From Panonychus citri (taxonomy: Eukaryota > Arthropoda > Arachnida > Trombidiformes > Tetranychidae): a stretch of 64,000 bases of DNA. Location: positions 62,001 to 126,000 of the forward strand of contig NW_026515438.1 of the NCBI RefSeq assembly GCF_014898815.1. The letters are read 5' to 3'. Below the pieces are notes generated by a model that did no database searches, was not told the DNA's origin, and worked only from the letters and a program-made list of their open reading frames with translations. The position numbers and the translations under genes are program-made. Numbering within the stretch: position 1 is the first letter of the stretch; each line of letters opens with the position of its first letter. Positions 35,378 through 45,449 of this stretch are shown here, in pieces.

Positions 35378-36871
35378 TGGATATGTTCACTTGATTAACT
35401 AGTAAATTGATAAGAAATTAGATAAACAATTAGTAAACAAACGTTGAGAACAATTAATAAATAAAACGCTAACATACAAATGTAATTAGAATTGAAAATA
35501 AAGCTAATTTTTGTTTTCCTCTTTGATGTTGTCACATCCGAAGCAGAAACTAAACTAAACATCTGATCAATGATCACCTCTTGTTGAAAGTGGACAAACA
35601 ATTAATTGTGTCACCGTAATTAGTAAATTGTTTTCATTTGCATTTGATTAGATAGGAAATCTTATGCTACGAGATGTTGATTGTAAATAATTTACGAAAA
35701 GTGCTCAACAATCAAGAGTTTTTTCTTTCAAGTAGAATTTAATTTCCTCTCTGTTAATATATTGGATCAGTTTTAATTAGTTTACAATTGTTTGATTGTT
35801 GACAAGGTTTAATTTTCTTGATTATTAATAGAAATTATTAATTGACCTCCGATTCTTATCAGAACTTAGATATTTTATCTTGATTAGTGATAATAAAGTA
35901 ATAGAACCATTTATCTGCTTAGTGAGAGAAAATTAATTTTTTCTAATTAATTGGTAAATTCAGTTCAATCCAGTTTCGAGATTGTTTTGATTAAGAAAAG
36001 GAGAAATTAAATTTATTTATTATTTAAATTAAAATTAGAAGATGATTAACTAATTGAATGAATTATTCAACTCTTCACATTCATTGGTGATATTTTGGTA
36101 AATGAAAACTATTATTGTCACAATTAAGGATTTAGAGTATTGATTGTTGATTGTTAATCCGATGATTATATGATTTATTTCTCATTCTAATTGTTATGAT
36201 TATTATTTTCCATTGACGATCAAGTTAATTGTAAGACAAGAAGGTTAGTTGATTGTTTAAGTTAACTATTTGAGAGTTGATTGACTTGGGAAACTTTTAA
36301 TTGTAATTAGAAAAAATTGTTAATTGTAACGAACAGAAAATCTTTTTTACCCTTACCATTCATTCATTGACTAGCAATCAATTAATCAGTTAATCAATAA
36401 TGAGCTTATTAATTGTTGATGATCAAATTGTGTTGATAATTAAGTTAATTCCTCAATATTTATTTAATTGCTACAAGAAATTTTATCATTATGATCATTT
36501 AATGATGATATTATTAATTGTAGTGAGAAAGTGAGAGGGAGAAGATGATAATTAATTGATTGTAATTGTAATTACTTAAGAAACTTGATTCATTTAGTTA
36601 TTATAATTCTTGTGGTTAAATTGATTGTCATCAATTAAACTTGTATTGATATTTTTCAGTTTGATTCAAGTAAATTATTTAAATTGTGATTTTGACTTTG
36701 ATTTCATTTATTGTATCCTAATTAATGATTAATATTAATCATGAATTCACATAATATTTTTCACAACAATTTATTATTAATATTAAACAATCAAATAATC
36801 AATAAAATTAAATCAACAATAAACATCAAGTTGTTTGATTACAAAAGTTGAACTGTTATTAATATAATTAA
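35378..36871. other. Intergenic region upstream of HP1 and of the two-TM protein gene
   Basis: AT-rich, no exon seen. The segment from about 36590 to 36860 is homologous, in inverted orientation, to the sequence right of the Maverick element (about 58847-59130), showing it belongs to the duplicated unit. Confidence 0.55.
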
Positions 36872-37942
36872 ATGCTCAATTCAATTCAATCACCTAATTG
36901 TAACAATCAACTAATCAAGACCAACAAATCAATGACCAAAGATAATCATTATCACCAAAATCAACACAATCAACATCCCAATAAACAATATCAACATAAT
37001 CATAATCATAATCATAATCGTAATTGTAATCAGAGTCTTAATCCTAATCCTAATCCGTATCATTATCATCACAATAATAAATCAGGTGAAAGTAAAAAAT
37101 CATCAACAATTAGTTTAAATATTCACGATACAAATGACATTCGTTATTCACAATCAAATACACAATTACAATTAAAACGATTGTCTTTAAGTGCTTCGTT
37201 AATTGAGATCTACTTTGGGAAACATTATCGTTCACCCGATGTCCTTGTTGTCTCTGGATTTATATTGATCTTAATTGGATTAGGAGCCATTTTGATTAGT
37301 GTTTATGTTTATTTCAATGAAGATCAAGTAAGTATCATCATCGTGATTATGATCATCATTAGATATCAATAATTAACTAATTGTTTCTCAATTTCTTCTC
37401 TTCTTCTTTTCTTCTTCTTTCAATAGTTTCAAGAAATGACTTTTCTCGGTGGATCGGCAATGATGGCGATCGGATTCATTTGTTGTTCTTGTCGAATCAT
37501 TTTCTTTGGTCCTCATTTGCTTAATTGTTGTCCAACAATCAAATCCTCCACAACAATTAACACTTATCACAATCAAAGAAGACCAACTAATCCTCCTTTT
37601 TTCACCGCTGCATCAACCGCGATGTCCACAGTCACTTGTATTGGTGTTAAATTCAATTCCAATCAATCAACTGAAAAGCCAATCGAATCTTCATCGAAAT
37701 CAATTGATTCAAATTCAATTCATGGGAATACCAGTAGTTTAGAATCAATTGAAACAATTAAAGATGAAATTTGTGACCAACAATCAACTAATCAAATTGA
37801 TCACAATCATAAACATAAACATAATCATGACATTGATCATGATCACAATTATAATCAAAACAATCAAAACAATCAAAAGATAAAAACAATTAACCCAATC
37901 ATGTTACAATATATTTCCAATTTAGGAAATAAATCATCATGA
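36872..37942 (+). CDS. Two-transmembrane protein of unknown function (intact copy 1)
   Basis: Two exons (36872-37327, 37427-37942) encode about 323 residues. The N-terminal 90 residues are Asn/His/Gln-rich. Two hydrophobic segments straddle the splice junction: VLVVSGFILILIGLGAILIS (about 125-145) and a second around MMAIGFICCSCRIIFFGP (about 164-181). They are followed by a Ser/Asn/His-rich C-terminal tail with KHKHNHDIDHDH. The compact TM hairpin with hydrophilic tails is the only structural clue; I do not recognise the family. It heads the duplicated unit together with the light-chain, Sec61 gamma and caudal-type genes; a truncated copy lies at 44750-45336 and the 3' tip of another ends the window. 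Confidence 0.7.
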
Positions 37943-39423
37943 TTAATCAATTTCCATAAAAGTAAATTAATAATCAAAATTAAAGAAAAACAATTAGAAT
38001 ATTTTCTTTGATCAATTAAAAAGAATCGAAAGAAAATATCAACTACAGTTTCTAAACTTTTCTCTTCGTCATTTCATCCAATCATCTCAACTTTAATTTT
38101 CGTTTATTTTTAGAAAATTAACTGTTAATTAACTCGCAATAATTAACTTCTAATGATGAGAATCAATTGTGGAGCTTTTTTAAAGAAGGCGGTTCAGGAA
38201 ATGACGACAGAGAAAAAAGAAAGAGAAACAAAAATAAAAGAAAGAAAAAATTCTCTTTCTGTTTGTTTCGTTTTGTTTTTCTTGTTAATTGTCAATGAAA
38301 GGAAACAAAAAGAGTTTAATTCATTTATTTCATGATTAACATTCAATTCATTTCGTTCAATTGATTCTCTTTAATATTCTAATTCAATTCATTTTCATTT
38401 CCATTTTCATCTTCACTTTATTTTCTTCACAAATTCATCAGAATGGTGAGTATGTTTACCTTTTACCTTTTCTCTTCTTTTTCATTCTCTCTCTTTACCT
38501 TTACTTTTGTTTCTCTATCACCGACCAAATCAATTACTTTGTTTACTACATTTTATTGTATCAGGATGTTTATGTTATTAATCTGTGATAATTATTCTCT
38601 TTTTATGTCTTTTCTCTTCCTTTCCTTTCCTTTTTTCACCCACTCTAATTTTCCATCGACATTTAGGTTAACTACAAAGAGGATCAAGTCGCTGGTAAGT
38701 TGTTTCTCTTCATGTTGACAATTCCATCAAATCAAATCAAATCAAATCAATTCATTTACATTTCTTCTTTCTTTCTTTTCTTTCTTTTTTTTCTTTCTCT
38801 CTCCTCCTTCTAAAATCAAAGAATATCAAGAAGCCTTCTCTCTCTTTGATAATCGAGGCGATGGAAAAATCAATGTTTCCCAATTAGGTGATGTTCTCAG
38901 AGCATTGGGTCAAAATCCAACTGAAGCCGAAGTAAAGAAATGTTGTAATCAACTAAGACCTGGTAAATTTACAATCAATCGTCTTTTTATTGACATCATT
39001 TAGATATTCTTGTAATGATAAATATTATTTTCTTTTCTCTTGCATCAGATGATAGAATTGGTTTTGATGTTTTCCTTCCGATCCTTCAAACTGTCTCCAA
39101 GAATCGATGTACCGACACAGCCGAAGATTTCATTGAAGGCTTACGACACTTCGATAAGGATGGAAGTGGTGTCATTAGTTCAGCTGAATTGCGACACTTA
39201 CTTACTACTTTGGGTGAAAAACTTCTAGATGATGAAGTTGAACAACTTTTAGCTGGTCAAGAGGATTCACAGGGTAACATTCATTACGAAGAGTTTGTTA
39301 AAACCGTAATGAGTGGATAATCAAAGGATCACATGAACAATCAATGATCTAAAATCATTCCAAACGCTTATTGCTTTCCTCTAATCATAATCCATCCTAA
39401 AATATAATCTCTCCTAATCCAAT
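37923..39423 (+). repeat. Inverted duplication arm A, outer near-identical tract
   Basis: Pairs in inverted orientation with 62495-64000. It includes the 3' end of the two-TM gene and the whole light-chain gene. Exons appear identical; introns differ by small simple-repeat indels. Similarity stops sharply at 39423 (CTAATCCAAT, then unrelated). Confidence 0.93.
38443..39320 (+). CDS. Non-muscle myosin essential light chain (Mlc-c/MYL6 type), copy 1
   Basis: Four coding exons: 38443-38445 (only ATG), 38667-38694, 38822-38962 and 39049-39320, giving 147 residues, the length of Drosophila Mlc-c. Key segments are MVNYKEDQVAEYQEAFSLFD, GDVLRALGQNPTEAEVKKC, GLRHFDKDGSGVISSAELRH and a FVKTVMSG end. 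EF-hand folds are present, with DKDGSGVISSAE the best-preserved calcium-type loop. It binds the neck of non-muscle or smooth-type myosin heavy chain. The start codon is the entire coding part of exon 1, immediately followed by a GTGAGT donor. The protein from copy 2 is the same in every exon I compared. Confidence 0.93.
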
Positions 39424-39843
39424 TATATTAAGTGGAATTTATGGATATGGAATATCTGTTACATGTTAAGCGACTAATTTTATTCTCGAAATAACAATAA
39501 CTTTTACGAAGTCCACTAATTGAGTAATTACTTTTCACCGAGTTGATATTCACGTTATTAATTAAAAAATATCATCCGACTTCTTAGAAAACCTCATAAT
39601 TTTTGAATTCAATATCAAATCGAGAATTTAAATTAGCTACTAATATTCCAAAATCTTATTTCGAACTGCAAATTCGGTTAAAAACAAGAGAGTCCAGGGT
39701 TTGTTTTGTATGTTTAGATCACGAGAATGTAGAGTGAAAGTTTCAAATTTATTTCACATCACTTATAATCCGATAGTAAAATAGGTCAAATAAACGTGTG
39801 ATATAGTAAAATGCTCTTTATTTTGGAACCATCGTTAACGCTT
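39321..39843. other. Diverged segment between light-chain and Sec61 gamma copy 1
   Basis: Two convergent 3' ends meet here. From 39424 to about 40120 this arm does not align with the matching region of arm B except for the short Sec61 gamma last-exon zone. AATAAA on the minus strand at 39817-39822 fits the end of Sec61 gamma. Confidence 0.6.
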
Positions 39844-40553
39844 TTAAGTACCTCTGTAAAAAAAGAAAAGATAAAAAAGGTTAGAAAGGTATTTTTTTTA
39901 CAGAAGTTTCCAAATTGATTGAGAGATCGGCAATATAAAAATAGTTTTCTTTTCATATTTTCAACCGGTAAATGAAATATGAAATCAACCGGTGAATTTT
40001 GAAATTAAACAGAACTGGCAATTGAAACTAAAATTGAACTAATTTACAAGAAATGATTGACTTGATATAGTTGAACCTAACCAGGTATTTACAGAAAAAT
40101 GATTGAACTATTGACCTTTCAAACTGAACAGTAGATAGCATGTCGATTGCCGATAATAATTCAATAACGGGAACCAATCATGACAAATCCTAATCAAGAT
40201 TATGTGGCAGAAATACTTACACAATGATGTTGTTGATTGGAATGTGGATCAATTTCACAAAGAATCCAATGAAGCCCATGATGGCGAATCCAATAGCAGT
40301 AGCAATAGCGATTTTTTGGAACTCTGAGTAATTAACAAAGACCAAGATTATGGAAAAGATGAAGGGACAGAAAGAGACAAAAAGAGACAAAAAGAGAAAA
40401 AGAAATGTCAGAAATCATTTTTCTATTTAAAACATTTTCTAATGTTTACTACAAACCTTTTCTATCTGGTTTTGTGCATCTTTTCACTAAACGATAAGAA
40501 TCCTTGGCAAATAATCGCATAGGATCCACCAGACTCTCCACACGAAAATCCAT
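39844..40553 (-). CDS. Sec61gamma: Sec61 translocon gamma subunit, copy 1
   Basis: Three exons (40553-40457, 40323-40221, 39853-39844) encode 69 residues. The sequence MDFRVESLVDPMRLFAKDS, RLVKRCTKPDRKEFQKIA and GFAIMGFIGFFVKLIHIPIN is near-identical to animal Sec61 gamma, a tail-anchored ER protein that clamps the Sec61 alpha pore. The last exon contains just the end of V, then G, T and stop. It is convergent with the light chain. The 5' flank carries a CTCF-like site at 40701. Exons 1 and 2 lie in a tract almost identical to arm B, but intron 2 and exon 3 lie in the diverged segment. Confidence 0.95.
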
Positions 40554-41480
40554 TTCCACCAAAAGAACAAATCCAATAATTTAATCACAAAATTAAAAGA
40601 CAAAAGTAACAATCAATTCACCGAAATTCTCTTATTATTACAACGTCACCTTTTCTAAATAAAATCTCAAATTCATTCATTTCCTTTTTCTTCTGTTTCT
40701 CGCCATCTGTTGGATCTTCTCCTAACCCCAAATAAGAAAACATTAAATCGAAGAATTGGCGCCAAATATAAAATTCTCTTTTTTTTCTTTTTTTCTTTTT
40801 TTCGCTTTTCGTCTTCGTCTTCTCTCACTATCTTAGTTGTTTTTATTCTTTCTTCACCTTGTTCATCTTCTTTTTCTTTTTCTTCTTCAACTTCTCTTTC
40901 TCTTTCTCTCTCTTTCTCTCTCTTTCTTTCTCATCATCATCTTCTCTCATTCTCCTGTATTCATCATCCTCCTTCTTTCACCCCACTTACCAAAACTCCT
41001 CCTCTTCTCAGTCAAATTATCCTATAAATGGAAACAATTTGTTTAAATGATTAAATTACTCGAATAAGAATTAGAATCATGATGAAAACATGGAAACCAA
41101 TTCATCTAATTGATCATCACTCCATCATCAACCTTATTCAAACTCTATTTTCTTCTCTATATTTTCTCCACATTTTACTTTAAATCGTAGATGGAAAATG
41201 AAAAATGAAAAGAAATGAAATGAATTTGAAACAATTAACAAATCAGTTCGATTGTAAATCTTTTGTATTTTTATGTTTTACATGAATTCATCTTAATACT
41301 TTGAGACAATTAAATGAATTGTTGATGAATTTATGATGATAATGAGGCCACTTAAGTCCAAATGTCCAAGACAATTCGTGAATCCTTTTGTATCTCGAGC
41401 TCCGTTACATTGATGATTGTGATAAATTAATGAAAGTTCTGTAACCTAATCAATAGTAAAGAGATAGAGAAAAAAGTTCA
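40121..41480 (+). repeat. Inverted duplication arm A, inner near-identical tract
   Basis: Pairs in inverted orientation with 60361-61705. It includes Sec61 gamma exons 1-2, its promoter and the 3' untranslated region of the caudal-type gene. Differences are mainly simple-repeat length changes, for example CTTCTT repeats near 40870. Confidence 0.93.
40701..40712 (-). promoter_or_regulatory. CTCF-like site CAACAGATGGCG by Sec61 gamma copy 1
   Basis: On the minus strand CCAACAGATGGC matches the CTCF consensus except for one base. It lies 148 bases upstream of the Sec61 gamma ATG and is mirrored at copy 2. Confidence 0.45.
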
Positions 41481-41556
41481 TCAATGAAACAATCACTCGA
41501 AATGGTTACGAACGGTAACTAATCCACTGATTTCTCAATAATTAACTTTACCTGAA

Positions 41557-42213
41557 TCAATAAAGGTTGAAACATTTTTCCTCTTTCTTTTTTAATTGTT
41601 TCCTCTCTTTGGCTCTTCTATTTTGGAACCAAATTTTCACTTGTCGTTCCGTTAACTGGAGATTCACCGCCAATTCAGCTTTTCTCTTAATTGTTATGTA
41701 TTTTGATGTATGAAACTCTTTTTCTAATTCTAACCTTTGATGATCAGAATAAACAACTCGATATTTATCTCGAGTTCTTGTTTTCCCCGAAGAGGGTTGA
41801 CCTGAGGTCGATGTTGCTGATTTCCACGATGTAGTGATCGATGTGGTTGAAGGAGATGAAGATGATGATGAGGTAGCCGAAGGTGTTGCCGTTACCGGTG
41901 GATCAATGTTCTCACTTTTGATTAATGTTGTTGGGGTGAAATTGTCAGATGATGAAGATGCTGTTGATGGAAAACGATGATGATCATGATAAAGATGATG
42001 ATTACAATTATCGAAATGGTTCTGATGTGATTGTTGATGTTGATGAGAGAGTGAATATGAATGTTGTTGTGTTGATTGTTGAATAAAATTACCACCGAGT
42101 TGGTCAAGATGTGCACTATTTGGATAATAATTTAAATGGTAAGGATGATGAGGATAAGGTTGAGAATAATGATTATAATCATAATCGATAAGAGGATGAT
42201 TGAAATTATCCAT
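41557..42213 (-). CDS. Caudal/Cdx-type homeobox protein, copy 1
   Basis: A single-exon 218-residue protein. The homeodomain near the C-terminus (about 145-205) reads KTRTRDKYRVVYSDHQRLEL, TSKYITIKRKAELAVN and VKIWFQNRRAKERKQ. The KYRVVY start and ITIKRKAELA segment mark the Caudal/Cdx class. The N-terminus is Tyr/His/Gln-rich (DYDYNHY, QPYPHHPYHLNYY), then Ser/Thr-rich with a single W (TSWKSATST) where Cdx proteins carry the hexapeptide. Caudal proteins are posterior-patterning transcription factors. The coding sequence has no intron; one lies in the 5' UTR (about 42356-42424) and another seems to start just after the stop (CAG/GTAAAG). It is head-to-head with copy 2. Confidence 0.92.
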   Translation of the reverse strand: MDNFNHPLIDYDYNHYSQPYPHHPYHLNYYPNSAHLDQLGGNFIQQSTQQHSYSLSHQHQQSHQNHFDNCNHHLYHDHHRFPSTASSSSDNFTPTTLIKSENIDPPVTATPSATSSSSSSPSTTSITTSWKSATSTSGQPSSGKTRTRDKYRVVYSDHQRLELEKEFHTSKYITIKRKAELAVNLQLTERQVKIWFQNRRAKERKQLKKKEEKCFNLY

Positions 42214-42355
42214 AATTTAGAAAACAATTAATAAAAAGCAAACCAATAGAAGAAGAAAAAAAACGAAAAACAATTGAAATTCTAAGAATGGAACTCAAAC
42301 GAAAAACCGGACTCAGAACTTGACTGAATTTACAACTATTTCATCTTCTGAAAAA

Positions 42356-42450
42356 GTTTCAAAGAAAATCTTCTCCTCCTTCAAACTCTCTCTCTCTTTC
42401 TCTCTCTCTCTCTCTTGCTTTCTCACCTTTCCTTTAACTCCACCCTATTC
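42356..42450 (-). promoter_or_regulatory. Conserved caudal-type 5' leader with CT-rich intron, copy 1
   Basis: On the minus strand: ATAGGGTGGAGTTAAAGGAAAG, then GTGAGA donor, GA-rich stretch, GAAACTTTTTCAG acceptor and AGATGAAATAGTTG. The same order occurs before copies 2 and 3, supporting a short 5' UTR intron. Confidence 0.6.
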
Positions 42451-42642
42451 TCTATCAATCGTATTACAATTATGTTAAAGTGAATGAGTAAATATAATGA
42501 AATGAAATTAAGATGATGAAAAAGAAGAAAAAAAATATTCAAATAACATTATATAGAAAACATGATTACGATGATGGAAGAGAGAGAATGATGATAATGA
42601 TCAGGAGTGAGAGAAGGAAGGAAATTTGTGAGATCGAAAAAG

Positions 42643-42703
<61 letters not shown>

Positions 42704-43106
42704 GTGTGAAATTGTACAATAAAAATGTACACGAAAATAAATTGTATTTGGTTAACTGATTGTCATCATATTAATAATATAAATGAAACTTTGGTTAAGG
42801 TTTACATAAAGAAAGCAATTGATGATCACCTTGGGAGAGATTGGAAGCAATAAAGTTAATCAGATGCAAACAAATGATAACTCATTCTTCATTTCGTTTA
42901 ATCATCAATAACATTTTACTATAAATCTCTGAATTGTTATTATTCTCAGAGAAGAAGAAGAAGAAGAAGATAAAGAAGATGAAAAAAAGATATCATGACA
43001 TCATCATTCCCAGTTTTCATCATCATTCTCATTTTCATTATCATTTTCATCATCTTCTTCTTCTTCTCTTGTCATCATCATTTTTCTTCTATAAGGCAAT
43101 AAAACA
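42451..43106. other. Symmetry centre between caudal-type copies 1 and 2
   Basis: AT-rich spacer between head-to-head homeobox genes, with a long GA microsatellite (42646-42700) and GAA-rich, then CTT-rich sequence (42950-43080). No exon seen. Confidence 0.5.
42646..42700 (+). repeat. GA dinucleotide microsatellite
   Basis: An uninterrupted (GA)n run of about 55 bases near the centre of the inverted duplication. Confidence 0.95.
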
Positions 43107-43178
43107 ATTAAAGAAAAGAAGAAGAAGAGGAAAGGAGAAGATGAAAGAAGTGAAGAAGAAAAAAAAATTAAGAAAGTA

Positions 43179-43345
43179 AAGAGAAGCCGAAGAGGAAAGA
43201 TGGGCTTTTTTAGCACCTCTTTGTGAAAAAAAAGACTACCTGTAAGACCGAGACGATGATGATGATAGAGATGTTAAAAGTCATAAGACTTTTTTGCACC
43301 TCTTTGCGAAAAAGTATGACCGTAGGCCACTTTTCCGTCTCTCTC
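43179..43345 (+). ncRNA. Twin stem-loop block upstream of caudal-type copy 2 (candidate structured RNA/DNA)
   Basis: Two hairpins at 43205-43234 and 43289-43314 each have a stem of the form CTTTTTxGC...GxGAAAAAG and the identical 8-base loop ACCTCTTT. Between them lies the conserved sequence GACTACCTGTAAGACCGAG. The whole block recurs before copy 3 (59300-59450). It is probably part of the 5' UTR or promoter; I cannot name a known RNA family. Confidence 0.45.
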
Positions 43346-43375
43346 TCTCGTTCAGTCTTTCTTTTTATTATTGTA

Positions 43376-43411
43376 ATGCGATTGATAGGGTGGAGTTAAA
43401 GCAAAGGTAAG

Positions 43412-43454
<43 letters not shown>

Positions 43455-43500
43455 AAGGAGGAGAAGATTTTCTTTGAAACTTTTTCAGTAGATGAAATAG
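43376..43500 (+). promoter_or_regulatory. Conserved caudal-type 5' leader with GA-repeat intron, copy 2
   Basis: GATAGGGTGGAGTTAAAG, AAAG/GTAAGA donor, (GA)n at about 43420-43451, ACTTTTTCAG acceptor and TAGATGAAATAG. It matches the leaders of copies 1 and 3. The microsatellite is inside the presumed intron. Confidence 0.6.
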
Positions 43501-43590
43501 TTGTAAGTTCAGTCAAGTTCTGAGTCTGTTTTTAGAAGTTTCCGTGTTTAGTTAATTTCTTGTTCTCTTTCATTAATTGTATAATAAATT

Positions 43591-44313
43591 ATGGAGAATT
43601 TCAACAATTCTCTTATTGATTATGATTATAATCATTATCCACAACCTTATCCTCATCATCATCCTTATCATTTAAATTACTTTCAAAACAGTTCACTTGA
43701 CCAACTTGGTGGTAATTTAATTCAACAACAACAACAACAACAACATTCATACCCTTTGTCCCACCAACATCAACCACCTCATCAACTATTCAATCAACAA
43801 AACCATTTAGTGCATTTTGATAATAGTAATCATCATCTCTATCATGATCATCATCGTTTCCAAACAACACCTTCATCATCTGATGATCAACAACAAAATC
43901 TAATTAAAGCATCACCACCTCTTTTACCACCAACTACAATTAAAAGTGAAAACATTGACCCACCAATCAGATCAACTCCATTTACACCTTCAGCTACTTC
44001 ATCCTCATCTTCATCTCCATCCACCACATCGATAACCACGTGTTGGAAATCAGCAACATCGACCTCAGGTCAACCCTCTTCGGGGAAAACAAGAACTCGC
44101 GATAAATATCGAGTTGTTTATTCTGATCATCAAAGGTTAGAATTAGAGAAAGAGTTTCATACATCAAAATACATAACAATTAAGAGAAAAGCGGAATTGG
44201 CGGTGAATCTCCAGTTAACGGAACGACAAGTGAAAATTTGGTTCCAAAATAGAAGAGCCAAAGAGAGGAAACAATTAAAAAAGAAAGAGGAAAAATGTTT
44301 CAACATTTATTAA
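43591..44313 (+). CDS. Caudal/Cdx-type homeobox protein, copy 2
   Basis: A single-exon 240-residue protein with the same homeodomain as copy 1, including VKIWFQNRRAKERKQ. The N-terminus is close to copy 1 (IDYDYNHY, PHHHPYHLNY) but has a longer Gln run and an added Pro-rich segment. Near the stop, CAG/GTAAAG starts an intron ending CAACAG at about 44400 in the 3' UTR. The homeodomain DNA is almost base-identical to copy 1, although upstream and downstream regions differ, suggesting conversion. The downstream region joins abruptly to the truncated two-TM copy near 44750. Confidence 0.92.
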   Translation: MENFNNSLIDYDYNHYPQPYPHHHPYHLNYFQNSSLDQLGGNLIQQQQQQQHSYPLSHQHQPPHQLFNQQNHLVHFDNSNHHLYHDHHRFQTTPSSSDDQQQNLIKASPPLLPPTTIKSENIDPPIRSTPFTPSATSSSSSSPSTTSITTCWKSATSTSGQPSSGKTRTRDKYRVVYSDHQRLELEKEFHTSKYITIKRKAELAVNLQLTERQVKIWFQNRRAKERKQLKKKEEKCFNIY

Positions 44314-44749
44314 TTCAGGTAAAGTTAATTATCGAGAAATTAGAATATTTGGAAATCGATAAGTTCTTAGATAAATTGATCTCTTATCTTCTTTCAACAG
44401 GTTACATTTCACATTAGAAAACACGGAAGTGGCCTCATCTACTAATTTAATTGTCTTGTTTAATTAATTGTGAACATAAATTACAATCAATTTCTTTGTC
44501 AATTTTGTCTCGACAATTTTATTAATTGATGACAGTTTAATTTACTTTTCGAGTTGATGTTGTTAACATGATTTACTTTTCGGGATTAAAGTGTTAATTT
44601 TGTGATTATCAGTTGATTAGGAAAAGTAATTAGTTGATTAACAATAGTTTTTATCTTAACGGTGCCTGTTGATTGAAATGCTCCAAGTGTTGAGTAGGAA
44701 TAAAATATCGAGAAGAATATAGAGTTTGGATAATGTTTTATGATAATCG

Positions 44750-45336
44750 AAAATTTCACCTTAATTGATTCCAATCTCTCCAATCAATTCCAATGAATTG
44801 AATTTGAATCAATTGATTTCGATGAAGATTCGATTGGCCTTTCAGTTGATTGATTGGAATTGAATTTAACACCAATACAAGTGACTGTGGACATCGCGGT
44901 TGATGCAGCGGTGAAAAAAGGAGGATTAGTTGGTCTTCTTTGATTGTGATAAGTGTTAATTGTTGTGGAGGATTTGATTGCTGGACAACAATTAAGCAAA
45001 TGAGGACCAAAGAAAATGATTCGACAAGAACAACAAATGAATCCGATCGCCATCATTGCCGATCCACCGAGAAAAGTCATTTCTTGAAACTATTGAAAGA
45101 AGAAGAAAAGAAGAAGAGAAGAAGAAGAGAAGAAATTGAGAAACAATTAGTTAATTGTTGATACCTAAGATACCTAATGATGATCATGATTATGACTAGT
45201 TGATATCGCTAATTGGGATGTTGATGATTGTGTTGATTTTGGTGATAATGATTATCTTTGGTCACTGATTTGTTGGTATTGATTAGTTGATTGCTGCAAT
45301 TAGTTGAGCGAATTGAATTGAACTTTTAATTGTAAC
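44750..45336 (-). pseudogene. Truncated two-TM protein gene, copy 2
   Basis: Exon 2 (45089 down to about 44792) still reads FQEMTFLGGSAMMAIGF and on to SIDSNSIH, then runs into diverged sequence without the His/Asn-rich tail. Exon 1 is represented only by 45210-45336. Its ATG is changed, an internal deletion removes the rest of exon 1 including the first TM segment, and the join falls at ATGATCATCATTA microhomology with intron 1. The gene is therefore broken independently of the Maverick element, which lies immediately upstream. Confidence 0.85.
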
Positions 45337-45337
45337 A
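45331..45337. repeat. Target-site duplication of the Maverick element, left
   Basis: TGTAACA occurs here and at 58840-58846 immediately outside the terminal repeats. Six bases are expected for Mavericks; the seventh is ambiguous with the element edge. Confidence 0.85.
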
Positions 45338-45369
45338 GTAGTGGAAATATATAACTTCCAGGACAACCT
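45337..45369 (+). repeat. Maverick left terminal inverted repeat
   Basis: Begins AGTAGTGGAAATATATAA and ends CCAGGACAACCT. It pairs with 58808-58840, with three mismatches in 33 positions. Confidence 0.9.
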
Positions 45370-45449
45370 GAGACGATACGAATTTCACGATGAATATTTT
45401 GATTAAAAATTTGAATTTATGTAATCTTTAATAGATTATTATTAAACAA

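Noticed and set aside
40710..41050. Ser/Phe-rich ORFs, mirrored at 60788-61125
   Set aside because: CT-rich upstream region of Sec61 gamma, duplicated in both arms. Frames are composition artefacts and differ by repeat indels.
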